A DNA stretch of 5,965 nucleotides. Origin: Rhizobacter sp. GTDB lineage: Bacteria; Pseudomonadota; Gammaproteobacteria; Burkholderiales; Burkholderiaceae. How positions within the stretch are numbered: the first letter of the stretch is position 1; the number at the start of each line of letters is the position of its first letter. Both the position numbers and the translations under genes were made by a program. Of this stretch, positions 1 to 5,531 are shown piece by piece. The DNA lies in assembly GCA_014379885.1 (NCBI GenBank), contig JACMKW010000702.1, forward strand, positions 1 to 5,965, given 5' to 3'. The notes under the pieces are model-generated. The model saw nothing but the letters and a program-made list of their open reading frames with translations. It had not been told where the DNA came from and ran no database searches.

Positions 1-809
1 AGCGCGAGCTGCAAAGCAACGTGGCGCTCAAGGTCAAGGAGACCGACGAAGACGGCATCTTCGAAGTGATGGGCCGCGGTGAATTGCACCTGACCATCTT
101 GCTGGAAACCATGCGCCGCGAAGGCTTCGAGCTGGCGGTTTCCAAGCCGCGCGTGGTGTTCCATGAAGTCAACGGCGAGAAGCACGAGCCGATCGAGCAG
201 GTGACGGCCGATGTGGAAGACCAGCACCAGGGCGCCGTGATGCAGGCGCTGGGTGAGCGCCGCGCCGAGCTGGTCAACATGGAGCCAGACGGCATGGGCC
301 GTGTGCGCCTGGAGTACAAGATTCCGGCGCGTGGCCTGATCGGCTTCCAGAACGAGTTCTTGAACCTGACGCGCGGCACCGGCCTCATCAGCAACATCTT
401 CGACAGCTACGAAGCCTACAAGGGCGAGATCGAAGGCCGCAAGCAGGGCGTGCTGATCAGCCAGGACGACGGCGAAGCCGTGACCTATTCGCTGGGCAAG
501 CTTGATGACCGTGGCCGCATGTTCGTGAAGGCGGGCGACCCCTTGTACGAAGGCATGATCATCGGCATCCACAGCCGCGACAACGACCTCGTGGTCAACG
601 CGGTGCGCGGCAAGCAGCTCACCAACTTCCGCGTGTCGGGCAAGGAAGACGCGATCAAGATCACGCCGCCGATCATCCTCACGCTCGAATACGCGGTCGA
701 GTTCATCGCCGACGACGAGCTGGTGGAAATCACGCCCAAGAGCATCCGCATCCGCAAGCGCCACCTGAAGGAACACGACCGCAAGAAGGCATCGCGCGAA
801 GCGGCTTGA
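1..809 (+). CDS. typA: TypA/BipA ribosome-associated GTPase, C-terminal part (5' end outside window)
   Basis: TypA/BipA is a translational GTPase of the EF-G/LepA group that binds the 70S ribosome and supports 50S subunit assembly and stress or cold adaptation. The frame is open from base 3 to the stop at 807-809, giving the last 268 residues of a protein that is usually about 600 residues. The GTPase domain lies upstream of the window. Visible landmarks, numbered from the first complete codon, are GRGELHL (about 24-30, domain III), the EF-G-like domain V segment with [13 protein letters not shown] (about 74-86), [11 protein letters not shown] (about 109-119), and the BipA-specific C-terminal domain with [20 protein letters not shown] (about 197-216) and [10 protein letters not shown] near the end. 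These match E. coli BipA nearly block for block. A GTG at base 21 sits inside the conserved sequence and is not the start. No frameshift or missing block is seen. The identification is very secure. Confidence 0.97.
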   Translation, partial: RELQSNVALKVKETDEDGIFEVMGRGELHLTILLETMRREGFELAVSKPRVVFHEVNGEKHEPIEQVTADVEDQHQGAVMQALGERRAELVNMEPDGMGRVRLEYKIPARGLIGFQNEFLNLTRGTGLISNIFDSYEAYKGEIEGRKQGVLISQDDGEAVTYSLGKLDDRGRMFVKAGDPLYEGMIIGIHSRDNDLVVNAVRGKQLTNFRVSGKEDAIKITPPIILTLEYAVEFIADDELVEITPKSIRIRKRHLKEHDRKKASREAA

Positions 810-810
810 T

Positions 811-890
811 CGTGCCCCCACGCGACCTGCGGTCGCTGCCCCCCGCGGGGGCGCAGGCCACCCTTGGGGCGGCCCGTCGGGGGCCCTGGC
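811..890. repeat. Structured GC-rich intergenic repeat, Comamonadaceae type, with three hairpins
   Basis: This 80-bp stretch fills the gap between typA and the transporter. It holds a perfect 6-bp stem with a 3-nt loop (GCGACC 822-827 with GGTCGC 831-836), a 12-bp perfect palindrome (840-851, CCCC-CGCG-GGGG), and a 5-bp stem with a 5-nt loop (GGCCC 871-875 with GGGCC 881-885). GCCCCC at 814-819 can instead pair with GGGGGC at 847-852, enclosing the first hairpin in a longer structure. From memory, the pattern of a CCCCCACG block, then CCCCC(N)GGGGG, then TTGGGGCGGCCC is a common dispersed intergenic element after genes in Comamonadaceae genomes. That recollection was not checked by search. 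It may slow or end transcription after typA, but no T-tract follows any stem, so it is not a canonical intrinsic terminator. Confidence 0.6.
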
Positions 891-897
891 CTTGCGC

Positions 898-1818
898 ATG
901 AAGTTGACCCACGGGCGCGCTGTTGCGCTCATGGTGCTGTGCACGCTGCTGTGGAGCATCGCCGGGGTGGTGGTTCGCCACCTCGATTCGGCGCGCAGCT
1001 TCGAGGTGACCTTCTGGCGCAGCGCGTTCAACGCCTTGGCGTTGGCCGTCGCGCTCTATTGGATGCGCGGGCCCGCCTTGTGGCGCAATCTCTTGCGCTC
1101 GCCGTGGCCGTTGTGGGTTTCCGGCGCGTGCTGGACGGTGATGTTCACCGCCTTCATGGTGGCTGTGACGCTGACCACCGTGGCCAATGTGCTCATCACC
1201 ATGGCGCTGGGGCCGCTGATCACGGCACTGTTCTCGCGCATCTTTCTCAAGAATCGCCTGGCCTGGCGCACCTGGGCCGCCATTGGCGTGGCCGGTGCAG
1301 GCATCGCCTGGATGTTCGGCCAGGGTGCGAGCGGCGGCTCGTTGCTCGGCACGGCTGTGGCCTTGGCGGTGCCGGTTGCCGCCGCCATCAACTGGACCGT
1401 GTTGCAGCACGTGAACCATGGTGTTGGTGACACCACTGAGGACACCACCGAGGACGCCACCGATGCCCAAGACATGCTGCCTGCGGTATTGATCGGTGCG
1501 GTGTTCTCGTCGCTGTTGACGCTGCCGCTTGCGTACCCGTTCCAGGCCACGGCGCATGACGTGAGCTGGCTCGCGCTGCTGGGCATCGTGCAACTCGCCA
1601 TTCCCTGCCTGCTCGTGGTTCAGCTGAGCCGCGTGCTGCCCGCGCCTGAGCTGTCGTTGCTGGGTTTGCTGGAAGTGATTTTTGGTGTGCTGTGGGCCTG
1701 GTGGTTCGCAGGCGAGCAACCTGGCTCGACGGCACTTTCTGGCGGCGCACTGGTGATCGGAGCCCTGATCGCCAACGAACTGGTAGCACTGCGCGAGACG
1801 CAGCAAAGAAAGGCCTGA
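898..1818 (+). CDS. EamA/DMT superfamily transporter, ten predicted membrane helices
   Basis: This is a drug/metabolite-transporter family inner-membrane permease (two EamA repeats), usually an exporter of metabolites or amino acids; the substrate cannot be read from sequence. From the ATG at 898 it has 306 residues, typical for the family. Ten hydrophobic stretches are visible at roughly 8-26, 34-53, 72-90, 97-115, 123-140, 149-168, 195-213, 223-243, 253-271 and 279-297. EamA-like features are the LLWSIAGVVVRHL first helix, NVLITMALGPLITALFSRIFLKNRL (helix 4 and its basic end) and the second-repeat segment ending in ELSLLGLLEVIFGVLWAWW. A TTG at 892, two codons upstream, is an alternative start. 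ATG 898 is preferred, although neither has a clear Shine-Dalgarno. The loop between helices 6 and 7 carries an acidic repeat (DTTEDTTEDATD, residues 178-189) encoded by a 12-bp tandem repeat. The stop lies 3 nt before the next gene's ATG, so the two are probably translated from one message. Confidence 0.9.
   Translation: MKLTHGRAVALMVLCTLLWSIAGVVVRHLDSARSFEVTFWRSAFNALALAVALYWMRGPALWRNLLRSPWPLWVSGACWTVMFTAFMVAVTLTTVANVLITMALGPLITALFSRIFLKNRLAWRTWAAIGVAGAGIAWMFGQGASGGSLLGTAVALAVPVAAAINWTVLQHVNHGVGDTTEDTTEDATDAQDMLPAVLIGAVFSSLLTLPLAYPFQATAHDVSWLALLGIVQLAIPCLLVVQLSRVLPAPELSLLGLLEVIFGVLWAWWFAGEQPGSTALSGGALVIGALIANELVALRETQQRKA
1429..1464 (+). repeat. Three-copy 12-bp imperfect tandem repeat inside the DMT transporter gene
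   Basis: Three back-to-back units, GACACCACTGAG (1429-1440), GACACCACCGAG (1441-1452) and GACGCCACCGAT (1453-1464), differ by one to three bases. They are in frame and encode DTTE-DTTE-DATD in the loop between helices 6 and 7 of the transporter. A 12-bp unit keeps the frame whatever the copy number, so the loop length could vary without breaking the protein. Confidence 0.85.
1805..1813 (+). promoter_or_regulatory. Ribosome binding site for the acyl-CoA hydrolase, inside the transporter 3' end
   Basis: A purine-rich AAAGAAAGG lies in the last codons of the transporter gene, with 8 nt between it and the ATG at 1822. It supports that start and suggests translational coupling across the 3-nt gap between the two genes. 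Confidence 0.6.
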
Positions 1819-1821
1819 GCG

Positions 1822-2907
1822 ATGAGTGTTCTGACGGAAGTTCGCGGCAACCTGGGCGTGATCACGCTCAACCGGCCACAGGCATTGAACGCCTTGTCAC
1901 TGGCCATGGTGCGTGACATCACCAGCACCTTGCTGCGCTGGCGTGATGATGCGACCGTGGCCGCCGTGCTGCTGCGCGGGGCGGGGCGAGAAGGCAAGGC
2001 ACCGGCCTTCTGCGCGGGCGGTGACATCCGTTTCTTTCATCAGGCCGCGCTCTCCGGCGACCCCACGCTGGAAGATTTTTTTACCGAGGAATACGCGCTC
2101 AACCACCTCGTTCACCACTACCCCAAGCCCACCATCGCGCTGATGGATGGCGTCACCATGGGCGGTGGCATGGGGCTGGCCCAGGGAGCCAGGCTGCGAG
2201 TGGTGACCGAGCACAGCAAGCTCGCCATGCCCGAAACCATCATCGGCCTGTTTCCCGACGTGGGCGGCGGCTGGTTTCTCGCGCGCTGCCCGGGCCATGT
2301 GGGTGAATTCCTGGCGCTAACCGGGCATGTGCTCGGTGCGGGCGATGCCATCGCGCTGGGCCTGGCCGATATTTACCTGGACAGCGCCCTGCTGCCCACA
2401 CTGGTGGAAGCCCTGGCCGATCAACCAATCGACACCGCCGCGCAGGCCCTGGCGGTCGTGAAGGCGAGGGCGCAACCCGCGCCCGCTGCCATGCTCACGG
2501 CGCAGCGTGCGCTGATCGACACCCACTTTGCGCACGACAGTGTCTTGACCATCCTCAGCTCGCTGGCCGCAAGCGATTCACCGTTCGCGCAACAGGCCGC
2601 CGCCGACTTGCGCAAACGTTCACCGTTGATGCTGGCCGTGACCCTGGAGCAGCTGCGCCGCGCGCGCCACATGAGCCTGGCCGAAGACCTGCGCATGGAG
2701 CGTGACCTGGTGCGCCACTGCTTTCACCTGCGGCCGAGTGCCACGAGCGAAACGGTGGAAGGCATTCGTGCCCTTGCGATCGACAAAGACCAGCAGCCCC
2801 GCTGGAACCCCGCGCAACTCGAAGCGGTGAAGCCCGAAGACGTGGCCGCATTCTTCGCAAGCCCCTGGCCGGTACACGCTCACCCGCTGCGCGATCTAGA
2901 GCCTTAG
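1822..2907 (+). CDS. 3-hydroxyisobutyryl-CoA hydrolase-like enzyme (enoyl-CoA hydratase/isomerase superfamily)
   Basis: It likely hydrolyses 3-hydroxyisobutyryl-CoA (possibly also 3-hydroxypropionyl-CoA) to the free acid and CoA, a cytosolic step of valine breakdown. The 361 residues match the long HIBCH-type branch of the crotonase fold; simple enoyl-CoA hydratases are about 260. Visible in order are the N-terminal strand and LNRPQALNALS (16-26), the CoA/oxyanion-hole motif AFCAGGD (62-68), EEYALNHLVHHYPKP (89-103), the second oxyanion motif MGGGMGL (113-119), and AMPETIIGLFPDVGGGWFL (135-153). The last carries Glu138 and Asp146, the pair eight residues apart that is catalytic in mammalian HIBCH. 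Downstream are SPLM (267-270), EGIRA (313-317) and DKDQQPRWNP (321-330), typical of the ECH_2-type C-terminal extension. No catalytic residue is missing. The start is set by AAAGAAAGG upstream and by alignment to the family. No other valine-pathway gene is in the window, so substrate preference is inferred from family; another short-chain acyl-CoA is possible. Confidence 0.9.
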   Translation: MSVLTEVRGNLGVITLNRPQALNALSLAMVRDITSTLLRWRDDATVAAVLLRGAGREGKAPAFCAGGDIRFFHQAALSGDPTLEDFFTEEYALNHLVHHYPKPTIALMDGVTMGGGMGLAQGARLRVVTEHSKLAMPETIIGLFPDVGGGWFLARCPGHVGEFLALTGHVLGAGDAIALGLADIYLDSALLPTLVEALADQPIDTAAQALAVVKARAQPAPAAMLTAQRALIDTHFAHDSVLTILSSLAASDSPFAQQAAADLRKRSPLMLAVTLEQLRRARHMSLAEDLRMERDLVRHCFHLRPSATSETVEGIRALAIDKDQQPRWNPAQLEAVKPEDVAAFFASPWPVHAHPLRDLEP

Positions 2908-2976
2908 CTCAAACCAAACGTCATAGGTGCTCGGTACCATGCTGGCTTCCTCACCATTGGCCTGGCACTTCGGCCC

Positions 2977-3798
2977 GTGAACATGCCCGGACTCCCCGCG
3001 CGAGATACCCACCAGCCCAAGGCCCCCAGTGTCTTGTTGATGCTTCTGGAAGGGCGCGCCCCCTGGGAGCTGGCGGCCACCTTGGCGGCAAGCCCCTTGT
3101 TGAGCCGGCTGCCACGCGGCGATGGCCATCCGGTGCTGGTATTTCCCGGCCTGAGCGCCCCTGACGCCACCACCTTGCCTTTGCGCACCTTCCTGCGTGC
3201 GATCGGGTATGAGCCCTACGAGTGGGAGCAGGGCTTCAACCTGGGCCCGCGCCACGGGGTGCTGGAACGCTGCCGGGAACGTGCTGACACGCTCTACAAA
3301 AAGCATGGCGTGCCGGTGAGCCTGGTGGGCTGGAGCCTCGGTGGTGTCTACGCGCGCGAGGTCGCCAAGGAGCTGCCGAAGCAAACGCGCTGCGTCGTCA
3401 CGCTGGGCACGCCCTTCAGTGGCCACCCGCGATCCAACAACGCCTGGCGCTTGTACGAGATGGTGAGTGGCCATCGGCTCGACGAGGCCGATGCCCTGAT
3501 CAACCAGGTGCGCCATCCCCCGCCCGTGCCCACCACCTCGATCTACTCACGCACCGACGGGGTGGTGTCATGGCAGTGCAGCCTCAACGAAGTCTCGCCC
3601 CTCGCCGAGAACATTGCGGTGCACGCCAGCCACATGGGCATGGGCATGAACCCGCTCGTGCTGTACGCGCTGGCCGACAGGCTGACCCAGAAGCCCGGTC
3701 AGTGGCGGCCCTTCCAGCTGGAGGGGCGGCGCAAGTGGTTCTTCAAGACCCCATCCGGTGCGGCGGTATCCCACGGGCAGGAGCCGCCAGCGGCCTGA
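2977..3798 (+). CDS. Alpha/beta hydrolase, lipase/esterase-like, substrate unknown
   Basis: This is a hydrolase of the alpha/beta fold, probably an esterase or lipase; no substrate can be assigned. From the GTG at 2977 it has 273 residues. The fold core is HPVLVFPGLSA (51-61, strand plus oxyanion loop), SLVGWSLGGVYAREVAKELP (115-134) with nucleophile Ser120 in a G-W-S-L-G elbow, VVTLGTPFSGHP (140-151), SIYSRTDGVVSW (188-199) with the likely acid Asp194, and ASHMGMGMNP (217-226) with the likely catalytic His219. All three triad residues are present in the expected order. There is no obvious signal peptide or membrane helix, so it is probably cytosolic. The start is uncertain: GTG 2977 and ATG 2983 are two codons apart and neither has a good Shine-Dalgarno. 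ATG 3040 is a third option but would start within the LLMLLEGRAPWE stretch that appears to be the beginning of the conserved region. It lies 69 nt after the acyl-CoA hydrolase and 34 nt before fumC, all in one direction. I recognise this type from Comamonadaceae genomes, without a known function. Confidence 0.85.
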   Translation: MNMPGLPARDTHQPKAPSVLLMLLEGRAPWELAATLAASPLLSRLPRGDGHPVLVFPGLSAPDATTLPLRTFLRAIGYEPYEWEQGFNLGPRHGVLERCRERADTLYKKHGVPVSLVGWSLGGVYAREVAKELPKQTRCVVTLGTPFSGHPRSNNAWRLYEMVSGHRLDEADALINQVRHPPPVPTTSIYSRTDGVVSWQCSLNEVSPLAENIAVHASHMGMGMNPLVLYALADRLTQKPGQWRPFQLEGRRKWFFKTPSGAAVSHGQEPPAA

Positions 3799-3822
3799 TA
3801 CTCGTTCACAGTTCCGCCCTCT

Positions 3823-3828
3823 GGAGGT
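3823..3828 (+). promoter_or_regulatory. Strong Shine-Dalgarno that sets the fumC GTG start
   Basis: GGAGGT at 3823-3828 lies 4 nt before the GTG at 3833 (5 nt counted from the end of GGAGG). It is the best ribosome binding site in the window. It argues for translation from 3833 and not from the in-frame GTG at 3758, which lies inside the preceding hydrolase gene. Confidence 0.8.
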
Positions 3829-3832
3829 CGCT

Positions 3833-5233
3833 GTGAATACCAAACCCAACACGATTCCCACGCGCATCGAGCGCGACAGCATGGGCCCCCTGGCCGTGCC
3901 GGCCGACGCGCTCTACGGTGCACAAACGCAGCGCGCGGTTGACAACTTTCCGGTCAGTGGCCAGCGCATGCCATGGGCCTTCATACGCGCGCTGCTGCTC
4001 GTCAAACAGTCCGCAGCGTTGGCCAATCTGCGGCTCAAGCAAGTGCCGCAGGGCGTGGGCGAGGCCATCGTCGCCGCCTGCCAGCAGCTGCGGGCCATGG
4101 AGCGTACCGAGTGCATGGCGCACTTTCCGGTGGACGTGTTCCAGACCGGCTCCGGCACCAGCAGCAACATGAATGCCAACGAGGTGATTGCCACATTGGC
4201 CGCCAAGGCGCTGGGCGAACCCGTGAGCCCCAACGACCACGTGAACGCCGGCCAGAGCAGCAACGATGCGATCCCGAGCGCCCTGCACGTGAGTGCCGCG
4301 CTGCAGCTGCACCAGCATCTGCTGCCCGCGCTCGACCACCTGGTGCTCATTACTCGCCACAAGGCGAGCAGCGTGCACCAGCACGTGAAGACGGGTCGCA
4401 CGCATTTGATGGACGCCATGCCCGTGCGCATGAGCCAGGTGCTCGACGGCTGGGCGCACCAGGTCGAGGCTGCAACCAGGCACTTGCGCGCGCTGCTTCC
4501 CGCCCTGCAAGGCTTGGCGCAGGGTGGCACGGCCGTGGGCACCGGGGTCAATGCGCACCCGCAGTTCGCGCGTGCCTTTGCAGACGAATTGAGTCAGCTC
4601 ACTGAGGTCAACTTCCGGCCTGCCGAGAATTTTTTTGCGGCGATGGGTTCGCAAGACACGGCGGTTGCGGTGTCGGGCCAGCTCAAGGCGGTGGCGGTGT
4701 CATTGACGAAGATCGCCAACGACTTGCGCTGGATGAACTCGGGCCCGCTGGCAGGCCTGGGCGAGATCGAACTCGAAGCCTTGCAACCCGGCTCATCCAT
4801 CATGCCGGGCAAGGTGAACCCGGTGATCCCGGAGGCCACGGCGATGGTGGCCGCTCAAGTGATCGGCAACGACGCAACCATCACCATCGCCGGCCAGTCG
4901 GGCAACTTCGAGTTGAATGTGATGCTGCCGCTGGTGGCTCACAGCCTGCTCAACAGCATTGAGCTGCTGGGCAACGTGAGCCGTCTGCTGGCCGACAAGG
5001 CGATTGCGAGCTTCACGGTCAATGAGTCACGGCTGAAGGAGGCGCTGTCGCGCAACCCGATCCTGGTGACGGCACTGAACCCCTTGATCGGCTATGCCCG
5101 CGCCGCCGAGATCGCCAAGCAGGCCTACCGCGAAGGCCGGCCCATTCTCGATGTGGCCGATGAGCAGACCGACCTGGGCCGCGAACGCCTGGCGCAGTTG
5201 CTCGACCCTGAAAAACTTACCGGCCCAGGGTGA
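3833..5233 (+). CDS. fumC: Class II fumarate hydratase (fumarase C)
   Basis: It catalyses reversible hydration of fumarate to L-malate in the TCA cycle, as an iron-independent cytosolic homotetramer. From GTG 3833 it has 466 residues, the usual class II length. Landmarks are RIERDSMG and LYGAQTQRAVDNFP near the N-terminus, TGSGTSSNMNANEV (105-118), NAGQSSNDAIPSA (138-150), TGRTHLMDAMP (187-197) with His191 equivalent to E. coli His188, GGTAVGTGVNAHP (231-243), and the superfamily signature GSSIMPGKVNP (320-330) with Ser321 equivalent to E. coli Ser318. The Gly in MPGKVNP favours fumarase over aspartase, which usually has MPAKVNP. The C-terminal region reads RNPILVTALNPLIGYARAAEIAKQ, slightly unlike the GYDxAA form of E. 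coli FumC, but no active-site residue is lost. Translation is set by GGAGG five bases upstream. It follows the alpha/beta hydrolase by 34 nt with no visible terminator between them. Its last 17 bp overlap a convergent small gene. Confidence 0.96.
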   Translation: MNTKPNTIPTRIERDSMGPLAVPADALYGAQTQRAVDNFPVSGQRMPWAFIRALLLVKQSAALANLRLKQVPQGVGEAIVAACQQLRAMERTECMAHFPVDVFQTGSGTSSNMNANEVIATLAAKALGEPVSPNDHVNAGQSSNDAIPSALHVSAALQLHQHLLPALDHLVLITRHKASSVHQHVKTGRTHLMDAMPVRMSQVLDGWAHQVEAATRHLRALLPALQGLAQGGTAVGTGVNAHPQFARAFADELSQLTEVNFRPAENFFAAMGSQDTAVAVSGQLKAVAVSLTKIANDLRWMNSGPLAGLGEIELEALQPGSSIMPGKVNPVIPEATAMVAAQVIGNDATITIAGQSGNFELNVMLPLVAHSLLNSIELLGNVSRLLADKAIASFTVNESRLKEALSRNPILVTALNPLIGYARAAEIAKQAYREGRPILDVADEQTDLGRERLAQLLDPEKLTGPG

Positions 5234-5504
5234 ACCAGAAAGTCGCCCTCACGCCGGGCTGACTTTCCGCCCAGACGCGGCCGCCATGGGCGAAGTACCA
5301 GCTCGGCGCGGCCAATGCGTAGCGGATGGGAAACAGCCGCAGCGCACGCCGGTCGGTGGCATACGAAGCCAGCCACTGCGGCCCAGCAATCACCAGCATC
5401 ACCACGGCCAACACCAGGGCGAACGCCTCAAAGCTGGTCATCGAGCCCAGCCAGGGGCTCATGGAAGGCTCGATCGTGGCAGCAGCGGTTGGCGGCAAGG
5501 CCAT
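5217..5504 (-). CDS. Small single-helix membrane protein, unknown function
   Basis: I do not recognise a named family. From the ATG at 5504 (reading leftward) it has 95 residues: a short N-terminal segment, one strong hydrophobic helix at about 25-46 (FEAFALVLAVVMLVIAGPQ), then a basic stretch DRRALRLFPIRYALAAPSWY and an aromatic C-terminus ending FWFTLGR. This suggests a one-helix inner-membrane protein with the basic segment on the cytosolic side. Codon choice is GC-rich and regular, as in neighbouring genes, and the helix makes sense only in this frame. Methionines at residues 15 (5462) and 22 (5441) are alternative starts; none has a strong Shine-Dalgarno, so the N-terminus is uncertain. 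The start lies 27 nt after the stop of the upstream minus-strand gene, suggesting one transcript. The stop codon (5217-5219) lies within fumC, giving a 17-bp tail-to-tail overlap. Confidence 0.6.
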   Translation of the reverse strand: MALPPTAAATIEPSMSPWLGSMTSFEAFALVLAVVMLVIAGPQWLASYATDRRALRLFPIRYALAAPSWYFAHGGRVWAESQPGVRATFWFTLGR

Positions 5505-5531
5505 GGCTGTTCAGCCCCGGGCTCAGATCGC

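Noticed and set aside
21..23. GTG at base 21 as a start for the first gene
   Set aside because: The typA frame is open and conserved upstream of it to the window edge; it is an internal Val codon.
864..1430. Plus-strand frame overlapping the transporter in another phase
   Set aside because: The product is a His/Arg/Gly-rich shadow with no domain features.
730..1806. Long minus-strand open frame of 358 codons opposite the transporter
   Set aside because: Its translation is an Arg/His/Gln/Gly-rich low-complexity product typical of the antisense of a GC-rich gene, and it runs across the repeat and into the typA end. The plus-strand frame has clear EamA features.
2899..2910. Short inverted repeat GAGC-CTTA-GCTC at the acyl-CoA hydrolase stop as a terminator
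   Set aside because: The stem is only 4 bp, not GC-rich enough, and no T-run follows.
2908..2976. Search for a sigma-70 promoter in the gap before the alpha/beta hydrolase
   Set aside because: I found no paired -35/-10 elements that stand out; nothing else is seen in this 69-bp gap.
2896..3516. Minus-strand open frame of 206 codons opposite the alpha/beta hydrolase
   Set aside because: It lies antisense to a gene with an intact catalytic set and shows no recognisable motif.
3758..3832. In-frame GTG at 3758 as the fumC start
   Set aside because: It would add 25 Arg-rich residues that overlap the hydrolase gene and are absent from the FumC family; GTG 3833 has GGAGG at the right spacing.
3806..4654. 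Minus-strand open frame of 282 codons opposite fumC
   Set aside because: It is the antisense shadow of conserved fumC codons, with a His/Gly/Arg-rich product and no motif.
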